The notes below the pieces were generated by a model. It was given only the letters and a program-made list of their open reading frames with translations. It had not been told where the DNA came from and made no database searches. A stretch of DNA of 22,506 bases, taken from a virus. Both the position numbers and the translations under genes were made by a program. Location of the stretch: positions 1-22,506 of IMG/VR virus record IMGVR_UViG_3300008996_000049; one strand, given 5' to 3'. Of this stretch, positions 8,393-15,032 are shown in pieces (position 1 is the first letter of the stretch; each line of letters starts with the position of its first letter).

Positions 8393-8438
8393 AGTAGGAA
8401 GGTACACACCTGTATTCAAGTGCATACTCATCCCTACT
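8393..8438 (-). terminator. Long imperfect hairpin, terminator or leader structure
   Basis: On the coding strand AGTAGG at the left pairs with CCTACT at the right. Inside is a second arm, GTATGCAC with GTGTGTAC, using two G-T pairs and closing a loop of about 9 nt. The hairpin begins 3 nt after the stop of the 67-residue gene and is followed by TTTAT, which suits a terminator, but the T run is short. It lies 20 nt before the start of the 713-residue baseplate gene, so it may also be a leader or processing structure. Seen by eye only; no folding energy was computed. Confidence 0.5.
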
Positions 8439-8441
8439 CGG

Positions 8442-8645
8442 TTAAGGACGCTTTGGTAAAGGAGTGATTCTACTTGCTGCCTTAGCATCAGCAGGTCTCA
8501 AAGACTCATCATAAGTTCCTTTTTCGTAGCTGTCGTTTACGCCAGGTACGTTTGGGTCCCGGTTAGCTGTTACAGGTACTAATCCAGTCAATGAAAGAGG
8601 CGAGCTAGGAGCAGTTTCCAATCTTTTTCGTAGGGTGGTTGTCAT
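8442..8645 (-). CDS. Small hypothetical protein in baseplate block
   Basis: The 67-residue protein (MTTTLRKRLETAPSSPL...) is rich in Pro, Ala, Thr and Arg and is probably extended or disordered. It has no cysteine, membrane segment or known motif. I consider it real because it lies in line between tape measure and baseplate genes. It is preceded by a terminator-like hairpin of the tape measure gene and an exact TATTTATA element 26 nt before its ATG, and it is followed by a long hairpin. Short, Pro-rich proteins at this spot could be minor virion parts or assembly aids, but the sequence itself does not say. No Shine-Dalgarno sequence is present. Confidence 0.6.
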   Translation of the reverse strand: MTTTLRKRLETAPSSPLSLTGLVPVTANRDPNVPGVNDSYEKGTYDESLRPADAKAASRITPLPKRP

Positions 8646-8671
8646 AATTGTATATTAGTTATGTTTACTGT

Positions 8672-8679
8672 TATAAATA
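8672..8679 (-). promoter_or_regulatory. TATTTATA late-promoter-like element
   Basis: Exact copy of the repeated element, reading TATTTATAACAG on the coding strand, 26 nt before the ATG of the 67-residue gene and just after the terminator-like hairpin of the tape measure gene. The role is inferred from its recurrence before late genes. Confidence 0.55.
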
Positions 8680-8691
8680 TTGAAGTTATAG

Positions 8692-8722
8692 AAAATTAAC
8701 CTGGTACTTAAAGGTACTGGTT
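8692..8722 (-). terminator. Terminator-like hairpin after tape measure gene
   Basis: On the coding strand AACC and GGTT form an outer stem around GTACC and AGTAC, with a small internal loop and a TTTA-type loop, followed by AATTTTC. It begins within the stop codon of the tape measure gene. The stem is imperfect and the T run is short, so confidence is moderate. Confidence 0.5.
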
Positions 8723-11093
8723 ATACTGATGCACTAAAGTCTACTCCAGATCCAAATCCACCGCGTCTTTTGCTTATACTATAATCCTGTATAGCTTCTG
8801 CATTTCCGACTGCGGCACTATTCATAAATAGACTAATCCGTGTACTTGAAGGAGCGATTGCAATTTGTTGACCTCCTGAATTAGCTTTTAGTGAGCTTTC
8901 AGGACCGCTATATAGATCATTTGCTTTACTTACATTGATAGGGTTAGTAGTTGCGATAATATTATCTTTGTCATTTAATCTAAATGCTCCTTCGGAAGTT
9001 ATTAAGGTTCTTTTTCCGTATCCTCCTTCTGAGAAAAGATCATCTGCCATCACAGCAGCTGTAATAGCGGCTGCTATAACACCGCCTATCGCTAAACCGG
9101 CTAATCCGCCAGTTAAAAAAGATGCGGGAGAGGACATAGCTGCTCCGTATGCTTTTCCGATTGCAATACCGAGTGATGCAGCTCTCAATGATTTAAATAC
9201 TGTTCCTAACGCTGCAAAGCTTGTTATAAGTTTTAGGACTACCGATCCTGCTAATAGTGTAAAAATTGTATAAATACCAGTTGTGGAAGTTAAAAACTGC
9301 CCGAGAGGGCCTGCTACAAAATCAGCCATAGTTGCAGAGAATCTATCCATTGCTAGTTGTAGTTTCTCTTGAACTGTTAATGTTTCAACTCTATTTCTTA
9401 GATCTTCGTCTGAAATGTTTGCGATATCGGCAGCAGTTGCATTTCTATACTGCTCTTTAAGTAGGATGTCAGAGAGTTCAGTCGAAGTCATACCCAGTGC
9501 TTTAGCTTGAGCATCTTGTGATAAGGCAGTTTGAGACATAAAATCGCTATAGGTTCCTACCTGAGTGGTGAGTTCGTCCATCAGCTTTGACTGCTGATTA
9601 GTTAAAGCGTAGTACCGGGCCTGCTCTAGATTTAACTGTCTTCCTGATAGTACTTCAGCTGCTAATTCATCTTCAATAGATTGTTGGAAGTTTAGAAGAC
9701 TGCCTGCTGTTTTGTTCACAACCTCCAAGCTCATACCTAAAGCTTTTGCTTTAGCTACACCTTCAGTTAATGCTTTAGTAGATCCTTTAAATTGTGCTAG
9801 GGTATAAGAAGAAGCTTTACCAACATCCTCTAATACAGCTCTTTCACTTATGTGTGTTTTGTACTGCTGACTTACTTGATGGGATGTCTGTAGTGCAGTA
9901 GTATAGTTTTCTTTTTGGTTTTTACCAAAAGCATCAGATTGGACTGTAAGGCCGGCTGCTGCATTTTCTGATAGTCCAACTGCTTTGTTTAATCTAGCGA
10001 AAGTCTCAGCTGTTTCAGCAGAGATTTTTCCAATAGACCCCATTTTTTCTTGAGTAGCTCCAACATAGGCAGCCATTGTCCGGCTGTTGACAGCTAGACT
10101 GTCTGAGGCAAGGGCAGTAGCAGAGAAACTTCTATTAATATCTCGTGCTTCTCCTTGGGAGATTGTTAAATTCTTCTGTAGTTGAGCAGTAGATTTATCA
10201 GCTTCAAGGAAACCTTTTACTAACATACTGATAGCTCCGCCTATTAAAAATAACGGGTCTGTAAGTTTTTCTTTTAGTATTTTACCGGTTTCTTTAGTAG
10301 CTTTACCTAGGTTTTCCATTCTACCTGGAGTTTTACCGGTAGCTGTTTGAATTATTTCCGCTTCATGAGCTATTTTAGCGTAAGCTTTAGCTGCTGATTC
10401 ACCGAGGATCGGGATTTTTCCGATAAACCCTAGCAGGGCTCCGGCTATACCTAGACTTTTTCTAAGCTCCTTTTCCTGTTTTTCTCTTAACTCTACCTCT
10501 TTTCCTAATAAATCAACAGTCTCTTTGATAATTACAAAGTCTGTTTTATGTCCTCGTATAGCTGCTGATGTTGCTTCTGTTATTTGTTTTTGAGCAACTA
10601 AAGATCTTAGCCTCAGGCTTAGATTTCCTGTGTTTAGCTCTTTACCGTTTCTATCTAGCAGTAAGTGTTTGTTAGTTGAATAAATACTTTCAGCGTGGAG
10701 CTTAACTATCTCTTGGTTCCCTTCTATTTTACTCTTTATACTTTTTAACTCATCACTAGATAATCTATTTATACCGGATTGGTGTAGGTATAGCTTCTGT
10801 GCGGAGTTTTGGATATTAACAAAAGATTTAGCAAATAAGTTTGTAGGGGTATTAGTTGCTTTAAGCTCTCCGACGATATCCACTAGTGTTTGATAGATAC
10901 TACCAAATCCTGAGGCTAGAGATGCTGCTTGATTTTGAGCAGTTTTAATAGCTAAAGTCAGTGTGTTAACTGCAGTGATTGCATCACTAATACCAGTTAT
11001 ATTAAATACCGGAGCAGGCGCGTTAGTTAGAGCTTCGAGCTGCTTACTTAAAGAAGCGATGTCTTTATTTAATTGATCTATAGACTTTGCCAT
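8721..11093 (-). CDS. Tail tape measure protein
   Basis: The 790-residue protein sets tail length and is ejected ahead of the DNA. Visible features are a helical, coiled-coil-prone N-terminus (SIDQLNKDIASLSKQLEAL), long Ala/Ser/Gln-rich helices throughout, and hydrophobic segments at about 214-230, 280-295, 605-632 and 659-682. The C-terminal segment 688-717 contains GGYGKRTLITSEGAFRLNDK and then N-I-I-A-T-T-N-P, a pattern I associate with the end of tape measure proteins in related phages. At the common rule of about 0.15 nm per residue, the tail would be near 0.12 micrometres. It follows the chaperone pair, as tape measure genes almost always do. It has its own upstream terminator and a TATTTATA element only 4 nt from the ATG. 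No lysozyme or peptidase motif was seen in it. Confidence 0.9.
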   Translation of the reverse strand: MAKSIDQLNKDIASLSKQLEALTNAPAPVFNITGISDAITAVNTLTLAIKTAQNQAASLASGFGSIYQTLVDIVGELKATNTPTNLFAKSFVNIQNSAQKLYLHQSGINRLSSDELKSIKSKIEGNQEIVKLHAESIYSTNKHLLLDRNGKELNTGNLSLRLRSLVAQKQITEATSAAIRGHKTDFVIIKETVDLLGKEVELREKQEKELRKSLGIAGALLGFIGKIPILGESAAKAYAKIAHEAEIIQTATGKTPGRMENLGKATKETGKILKEKLTDPLFLIGGAISMLVKGFLEADKSTAQLQKNLTISQGEARDINRSFSATALASDSLAVNSRTMAAYVGATQEKMGSIGKISAETAETFARLNKAVGLSENAAAGLTVQSDAFGKNQKENYTTALQTSHQVSQQYKTHISERAVLEDVGKASSYTLAQFKGSTKALTEGVAKAKALGMSLEVVNKTAGSLLNFQQSIEDELAAEVLSGRQLNLEQARYYALTNQQSKLMDELTTQVGTYSDFMSQTALSQDAQAKALGMTSTELSDILLKEQYRNATAADIANISDEDLRNRVETLTVQEKLQLAMDRFSATMADFVAGPLGQFLTSTTGIYTIFTLLAGSVVLKLITSFAALGTVFKSLRAASLGIAIGKAYGAAMSSPASFLTGGLAGLAIGGVIAAAITAAVMADDLFSEGGYGKRTLITSEGAFRLNDKDNIIATTNPINVSKANDLYSGPESSLKANSGGQQIAIAPSSTRISLFMNSAAVGNAEAIQDYSISKRRGGFGSGVDFSASV

Positions 11094-11097
11094 ATAT

Positions 11098-11105
11098 TAT
11101 AAATA
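11098..11105 (-). promoter_or_regulatory. TATTTATA element 4 nt before tape measure start
   Basis: The coding strand reads CCTATTTATAATAT and then ATG. The element sits between the terminator of the chaperone gene and the tape measure start. If it is a -10-type element, transcription would begin at or next to the ATG, giving a leaderless message. Confidence 0.55.
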
Positions 11106-11133
11106 GGAAAAGGCATTGATTTTACAATGCCTG
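11106..11133 (-). terminator. Rho-independent terminator after chaperone genes
   Basis: A perfect 8-bp stem, AGGCATTG with CAATGCCT, closes a 6-nt loop (TAAAAT) and is followed by TTTTCC on the coding strand. It starts 1 nt after the stop of the 11134-11439 gene, so it would separate the chaperones from the tape measure gene. Confidence 0.78.
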
Positions 11134-11439
11134 TTATCCATACGATAGTTTTTTACCTTTAGCGTAATCCGGTACCTCTACTTGGCCGTTTTTAATTTTC
11201 TTAGCCAATTCTTCAGGATTTTCGTTTTGCTTGTTTTGCTTTTCGTAATGCTCCTTTATTTGATGAAATATGTATTTTCTCATATGAATAGGTAATTCAT
11301 AGACTTCAGTAAAAGAATACCCTCCTTGCCCGTGAAAAACTATTTGGTGTACCTGATCGAATACAAACCTTCTATGTTCAGGCGTCAGGCCAAAAAAAGC
11401 TAGCGTTAATGGGTAGTGAGATATCCTCCTCGATATCAT
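11134..11439 (-). CDS. Tail assembly chaperone second part, probably frameshift-expressed
   Basis: The frame encodes up to 101 residues from an ATG at 11439, but the convincing part starts after the T7 run: F-F-G-L-T-P-E-H-R-R-F-V-F-D-Q-V-H-Q-I-V, then HGQGGYSFTEVYELP and a helical charged tail. H-G-x-G-G-[YF]-[ST]...[VY]-Y-x-[ML]-P resembles the small T4 gp51-like or T-type partner of tail chaperones (recognised by pattern, moderate). It overlaps the upstream chaperone by 62 nt. Ribosomes shifting +1 at 11392-11398 would make a fused protein of about 325 residues (240 plus 85). The alternative is separate initiation at 11439, whose first 14 residues are merely another reading of the upstream gene. 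It stands right before the tape measure gene, where G/GT-type pairs are found. Its role is tape measure or baseplate assembly, not part of the finished virion. Confidence 0.72.
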   Translation of the reverse strand: MISRRISHYPLTLAFFGLTPEHRRFVFDQVHQIVFHGQGGYSFTEVYELPIHMRKYIFHQIKEHYEKQNKQNENPEELAKKIKNGQVEVPDYAKGKKLSYG

Positions 11440-12112
11440 TGGCAGTAACTGTAACTGTTAGGTTGATATCCGGCTGAACGGATCTGGTATAATCTCTTAA
11501 CGCTTTGGAGTCCCGGGCAAGTAGTAAAGTATCTACAAAAGATCTAATTGTTCCTGGCTCTCTTACTCCATCAACTGAGGTTATAATGTATTTTAGACGG
11601 GTTGATAATTCTGGAGAAGCATCTTTGTTTAGCTTCTTTAATCCTGTAAGTTCTTGTCTAATCTTTTCATCATCGCCTACTGTTAAGATTTTGAATGTAA
11701 TATCTGTCTTTGAGTAAGGTAATGTGAATTTAAATTCATTAACGTTAGGAGTAATTAAAGACTCATCAAAAGGTTTATCTTCTAATGTAGTCAAATCAAT
11801 TACCTGCTTTTCTCCTTTGAAGGTGAATTCATAATCTTTTCCGTAACCTAGGATACGAGCTGCAATCATTACAGCATTCTGATCTCCTGTTACTAGTTGA
11901 GTGTAATCAATATCACTTACAATTAAGGATTGTAGTAATTTGTCAATTACAATACCTCTTTGAAGGTAATTTTGATTGGTTAAGATGTCTTCCTCTTTGG
12001 CTGTCATGTATTTCATTTCAAGCTTTCCGGAAGCGAGTGGGGAATCTTTAGGGTAAAGTAATCCTTTTGAAGGAAGATCAATAACCTCTGTTGGGAATTT
12101 AAATTCTGACAT
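11378..12112 (-). CDS. Tail assembly chaperone, T4 gp26-like
   Basis: The 244-residue protein begins MSEFKFPTEVIDLPSKGLLY, then SPLASGKLEMKYMTAKEEDI, with a helical middle (IDKLLQSLIV) and a mixed region with LPYSKTDITFKILTVGDDE. The P-S-K-G-x-x-Y...G-x-[LI]-x-x-[KR]-x-[ML]-[TK]-x-x-E-E-D pattern is what I know from T4 gp26-type baseplate and chaperone proteins just upstream of tape measure genes. It has no membrane segment. It ends ...S-F-F-W-P-D-A, and the second TTT codon sits at a run of seven T, so a fraction of ribosomes may enter the 11134-11439 frame. The gene has its own leader with a 15-base sequence (12132-12146) identical to that of the sheath gene. No Shine-Dalgarno sequence; the leader before the ATG is A-rich. 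Confidence 0.78.
   Translation of the reverse strand: MSEFKFPTEVIDLPSKGLLYPKDSPLASGKLEMKYMTAKEEDILTNQNYLQRGIVIDKLLQSLIVSDIDYTQLVTGDQNAVMIAARILGYGKDYEFTFKGEKQVIDLTTLEDKPFDESLITPNVNEFKFTLPYSKTDITFKILTVGDDEKIRQELTGLKKLNKDASPELSTRLKYIITSVDGVREPGTIRSFVDTLLLARDSKALRDYTRSVQPDINLTVTVTANDIEEDISLPINASFFWPDA
11392..11398 (-). other. Candidate +1 ribosomal frameshift site
   Basis: The coding strand reads AGC TTT TTT TGG in the first frame. A Phe-tRNA slipping one base forward on the seven-T run re-pairs perfectly with TTT and the next codon becomes GGC, entering the 11134-11439 frame. The -1 frame closes almost at once (GCC TGA), so -1 is excluded. An AGGAGG lies about 26 nt upstream, too far to be a clear stimulator. 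Confidence 0.6.
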
Positions 12113-12131
12113 ATACTTATTTTTTATAACT

Positions 12132-12146
12132 GTTCTAATATAAATA
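12132..12146 (-). promoter_or_regulatory. Late promoter element of chaperone gene (15-mer)
   Basis: TATTTATATTAGAAC on the coding strand, ending 19 nt before the ATG. The same 15 bases occur before the sheath gene (14977-14991). The leader that follows is A-rich (ATAAAAAATAAG). This is the strongest promoter candidate because the identity extends beyond the TATTTATA core. Confidence 0.65.
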
Positions 12147-12160
12147 TATATGAATTAGGT

Positions 12161-12667
12161 TTAAACGTCCACTAGAACGTAACTTCCTTTATAATTCATA
12201 ACGTTTGTAGGTGACCAATCAATTTCATCTGGGTTGATACCTACTTGTTTAAATGCTTCTTTTAATCCGGTTAAAAACTCTTTTAATTTATCTGAAAGGT
12301 CTATATTTAGTTCTTCATCATATACTAGGAAGTCTTCTGCTTTAGTTCCGTTAATTGAGATTTCCTGACTCTCTTCTTCTGCTAGTTGTTCAGCATCCAC
12401 CATGTCAATGATCCCAGTTCTTTTATCAGGTAGAATTTCTACGTTTGTGATAGGGATAATGCATGTGAAAGAATGGTTTAACAGTTTCTCAGCGTGTTCT
12501 AGCTCATCAACATCTGTGGTAAGCTTCTTTACTGTGCTTCCTTTTTGAAGTGCAATGCCATTATCTCCACCTCCTAACACTGTCCAGCCTTCGTCTTTGA
12601 GTTTTGATAACTCTTTTTTTAATCCGGGTGGAAGAATAACTTCGTTTAGTAGCTGTATGAGTTTCAT
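12161..12667 (-). CDS. Mini protein kinase with capsid-targeting-like leader
   Basis: The 168-residue protein has a compressed protein-kinase layout. The Gly loop L-G-G-G-D-N-G is at 31-37 (GxGxxG), and a Lys pair (VKK, 46-48) sits in the place of the ATP-binding lysine. Helix-C-like acidic residues follow (DELEHAEKL). A hinge-like strand reads IIDMVDAEQL. The catalytic loop I-D-W-S-P-T-N-V-M at 149-157 aligns with H-x-D-L-x-P-x-N-I-L: Asp150 and Asn155 are kept. V-D-V at 166-168 stands where the DFG Asp (D167) is expected, and the chain stops right there. The activation segment and remaining C-lobe helices are absent. The N-terminus MKLIQLLNEV matches that of the 16409-16723 protein and fits a T4-style capsid-targeting peptide with an L-N-E cleavage site (L7-N8-E9). 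It lies between tube and chaperone genes. Substrate is unknown; a degenerate, non-catalytic fold is possible. Confidence 0.68.
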   Translation of the reverse strand: MKLIQLLNEVILPPGLKKELSKLKDEGWTVLGGGDNGIALQKGSTVKKLTTDVDELEHAEKLLNHSFTCIIPITNVEILPDKRTGIIDMVDAEQLAEEESQEISINGTKAEDFLVYDEELNIDLSDKLKEFLTGLKEAFKQVGINPDEIDWSPTNVMNYKGSYVLVDV

Positions 12668-12671
12668 GTAA

Positions 12672-12704
12672 TAAAAAAGCCCTCTCTAATAAATAGGAGG
12701 GCTC
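12672..12704 (-). terminator. Rho-independent terminator after tail tube gene
   Basis: A perfect 7-bp stem, AGCCCTC with GAGGGCT, is followed by TTTTTT on the coding strand. The 12-nt loop holds CTATTTATTAG, a variant of the late element. It ends the sheath-tube transcript before the mini kinase gene and is the clearest terminator in the window. Confidence 0.85.
12687..12695 (-). promoter_or_regulatory. TATTTATTA variant inside terminator loop
   Basis: Variant of the late element, 19 nt before the mini kinase start, lying in the loop of the terminator hairpin. The same 11 bases (CTATTTATTAG) precede the gp13-like gene. Promoter function is inferred. Confidence 0.4.
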
Positions 12705-12725
12705 TTTCTTTAAGGTTAATACTAT

Positions 12726-13214
12726 TTAGAAGTTCAATACACAATAATCCATTCCTAAAGTTAAGGTAATATTTTGTGCTGCTGTATCGTTATCGAAGTT
12801 TAAGTCACCAAAAGCAGCATTTTTTACAAAAGCTCCCTTTAATACCCATTCTGACACGATATCACCTACTGGTCCAACTATGTCGATTACGACATCTTTT
12901 TTGTAGAAGTCAGAGTAACCATCACGTCCAGTTACAGATTCATGGTGTAGACGTACCCACTCCATTACTGCCTGTGCTCCTGAAGGAGTAATAGGATCGA
13001 ATAAGGTTAAAGTTACATCGTTCCATCTCAACTTACCTTTGATTTTACGGTAGATGTTGATGTGGTTCATTATAATTTCTCCTTGTTCGAAGCCCAATCC
13101 GGTAATTCCCTTAATAATATAAGTTGGAATACCGTCAACGTACATAATAAATCTATTCTGTACTTTGGGTTCAAACGCGGTAAAGAATATTTCGTCTGCT
13201 GTTAAAATTGCCAT
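12726..13214 (-). CDS. Tail tube protein (T4 gp19-like)
   Basis: The 162-residue protein forms the stacked hexameric rings of the inner tail tube. Length matches the gp19 family (about 160). Typical elements are an N-terminal strand NRFIMYVDGIPTYIIKGITG, GEIIMNHINIYRKIKGKLRW with the conserved strand-turn region, L-T-L-F-D-P-I-x-P-S-G, a helix with MEWVRLHHESVTGRDGYSDF, and a C-terminal beta pattern (WVLKGAFVKNAAFGDLNF) ending with a strand (ITLTLGMDYCVLNF). It directly follows the sheath gene and precedes a strong terminator, the usual sheath-tube order. A TATTTATA element lies 12 nt before the ATG, so it may have extra promoter activity to raise its copy number. The call is firm. Confidence 0.93.
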   Translation of the reverse strand: MAILTADEIFFTAFEPKVQNRFIMYVDGIPTYIIKGITGLGFEQGEIIMNHINIYRKIKGKLRWNDVTLTLFDPITPSGAQAVMEWVRLHHESVTGRDGYSDFYKKDVVIDIVGPVGDIVSEWVLKGAFVKNAAFGDLNFDNDTAAQNITLTLGMDYCVLNF

Positions 13215-13227
13215 TTTGCTATTTGTT

Positions 13228-13235
13228 TATAAATA
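13228..13235 (-). promoter_or_regulatory. TATTTATA element before tube gene
   Basis: Exact copy 12 nt upstream of the tube ATG in the 37-nt gap after the sheath gene. There is no hairpin in this gap, so sheath transcripts probably read through and this element may add tube-only transcripts. Confidence 0.5.
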
Positions 13236-13251
13236 TTACGTTAAGATAAAA

Positions 13252-14955
13252 TTATACCGGGAATGTTGCTCCTGTTGGAGTTATGTTGAAGTCTAAGTAG
13301 ATAAATTCAGCAGTCTTAGTTGGTTGAATATAAATTTGACCAACCATTTGATTTCTGTCGACTACATCTGCAGTATTATTAGATTCATCCATCACTACTT
13401 TGAAAGCATAAAGTCCTTGTCTCTGTTGAACTGATTCTAAGAATGGGTTAACTTGAGATAAGAAAGTGTTTCTAGTAGCAACACTATTCTGTTCGAATAC
13501 TAAGTTGTTAGCTACTTGAGAGATATATGATTTCAAAGAGATTAATAATCTTCTTACGTTTACTCTATCTAAAGCAGATGCTTTAGTCTGCAAAGTCTTT
13601 TGTCCGTATACTACTGTACCCTGTCCTGGGAAAGTAGCGATTGGATTAACTTTACCGCTGTATAGAGTGTCTCTATCAGATTGCGCTAACTTTCTTTCCG
13701 GTCTAACTACTTGACTTAAACCGCCTCTGTTAATACCTGCAGGAGCGAACCATGGCTCAGCTACTGAATCGTTGAATGAATAAACACCACCGATTACGGT
13801 TGAAGCTGGTACCCATACTTGTTTACCGGAGTCTGGGTCAATTACTTGAACCCAAGGCCAGTATGAAGTAGCGTAAGAAGTATTTCTTGAAGCAGCCTGT
13901 GTCACTACTGTACCTACTTGTGAGTTGTAAGGAACTAAATCAAGTACGAATAAATTATCTCCTCTGTTTTGAGTGTTTGAGATAATTGAAGTTGCTAAGG
14001 AAGTGTGTAGTGAATTAATTATACCAGGAGTTAACAAGATGTTAAATTTGTAGTCGTCACTATTTGATAACAAGTTAATCATGTTGTCGTAGCTACCGCT
14101 TGGAATACCTTGCGATTTATTACCATCACTAATTGTATCGTAATACTGTGCACCATTCATTATTCCACCTGTTGCTCCGGTGAAGGAACCTGATCCGTTT
14201 AAAGGAATTGAACTAGTATACTCACTCTTAAATGTTCCAGAGTTGTTAAAGTATCCGGGAGTTGGTGAAGTTACAGATTTAACTCTTACATATTTTGAAT
14301 TTACAGGATAAGATCCAGTAATTTCTAGGTAGTAGCTAGTTCCTGAGCTTGCATAGTTATAAGTCTGGTCACCAATTACTTTTGCTACGTAATTAGGTGT
14401 TTCAGGATCTAAAGAAAGGTTAGTCCAAGTCTCTAAGACAGTTGGGGTGGTTGTTGTATCATTTCCTGCTCTTACTAGCAAATCAAATGTTCCTGAGGAA
14501 GTATTTGAATTAACAATCTGCCATCTATAGTTTTCTTTTGATCCTGAAGCTAAAGCTCCATTAGCATCTAATGAGCTAGAGCTGTTCATACCGGTACCTT
14601 CAGATAAGGTCTCTAGTAATAATGAACCAGAAGTATTTGAACCACTGATAGGAGATGTTGCTGAGCTGAAAGAACCTGATACTACTCTGGCAACTAATAA
14701 GCTTTCGCCTCCGTTGTTGAAGTAGTTATAAGCTGCGATTGAGGTAAAGTATGTAAATACACTACTAGCGCTTGTGAAGGTAGTTCCAAAGATATTTTGG
14801 TACTGGGAGTAGGATGTAACTACTGTAGGTACTTCTACAGGACCTTTAGCTGTAGGTCCTATAATAGCTGCTCCTACCGTAACTGGTCCTTGTGTAATAA
14901 ACGATTGATCGTTTTCTCTAGCGAGTACCCCCGGGGATATTAAAGTTTCTGCCAT
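13252..14955 (-). CDS. Contractile tail sheath protein (T4 gp18-like)
   Basis: The 567-residue protein contracts around the tube to drive it through the host envelope. The N-terminus has the family signature S-P-G-V-L-A-R-E-N-D, then AAIIGPTAKGPVEVPTVVTS and Y-Q-N-I-F-G, followed by a long variable Ser/Thr/Gly-rich protruding domain (about 90-270). The C-terminal half has a mixed fold with NRGGLSQVVRPERKLAQSDR, GQGTVVYGQKTLQTKASALD, RVNVRRLLISLKSYI and the final strand TAEFIYLDFNITPTG. Such arms form the inter-subunit mesh in contractile tails. It is 92 residues shorter than T4 gp18 (659), within family range. It is the first gene after the gp15-like gene and has a 15-base promoter-like element with a 28-nt A-rich leader, fitting very high expression. 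Confidence 0.96.
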   Translation of the reverse strand: MAETLISPGVLARENDQSFITQGPVTVGAAIIGPTAKGPVEVPTVVTSYSQYQNIFGTTFTSASSVFTYFTSIAAYNYFNNGGESLLVARVVSGSFSSATSPISGSNTSGSLLLETLSEGTGMNSSSSLDANGALASGSKENYRWQIVNSNTSSGTFDLLVRAGNDTTTTPTVLETWTNLSLDPETPNYVAKVIGDQTYNYASSGTSYYLEITGSYPVNSKYVRVKSVTSPTPGYFNNSGTFKSEYTSSIPLNGSGSFTGATGGIMNGAQYYDTISDGNKSQGIPSGSYDNMINLLSNSDDYKFNILLTPGIINSLHTSLATSIISNTQNRGDNLFVLDLVPYNSQVGTVVTQAASRNTSYATSYWPWVQVIDPDSGKQVWVPASTVIGGVYSFNDSVAEPWFAPAGINRGGLSQVVRPERKLAQSDRDTLYSGKVNPIATFPGQGTVVYGQKTLQTKASALDRVNVRRLLISLKSYISQVANNLVFEQNSVATRNTFLSQVNPFLESVQQRQGLYAFKVVMDESNNTADVVDRNQMVGQIYIQPTKTAEFIYLDFNITPTGATFPV

Positions 14956-14976
14956 TTTATTTTTGTTAATTTAATA

Positions 14977-14991
14977 GTTCTAATATAAATA
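14977..14991 (-). promoter_or_regulatory. Late promoter element of sheath gene (15-mer)
   Basis: TATTTATATTAGAAC on the coding strand, identical over 15 bases to 12132-12146 before the chaperone gene. It lies 21 nt before the sheath ATG, and the leader ends in an A-rich AACAAAAATAAA. The TATTTATA core is at 14984-14991. Confidence 0.65.
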
Positions 14992-15032
14992 GTAAGGTAG
15001 TGTTCAAAAAGCTTGGAGTAAATCCACCTAAC

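Noticed and set aside
8935-9273. Plus-strand open frame of 112 codons opposite the tape measure gene
   Set aside because: It mirrors the Ala/Gly-rich tape measure coding sequence, has no leader or neighbour on the plus strand, and its protein has no plausible domain.
11413-11425. AGGAGG as the ribosome site or frameshift stimulator for the second chaperone frame
   Set aside because: It is about 26 nt from the T run and downstream of the candidate ATG at 11439, so it fits neither role well; it encodes E-E-D in the first frame.
14992-15032. Possible terminator between the gp15-like and sheath genes
   Set aside because: Only a 4-bp stem (TGGA/TCCA) before a TTTTT run could be found; too weak to list.
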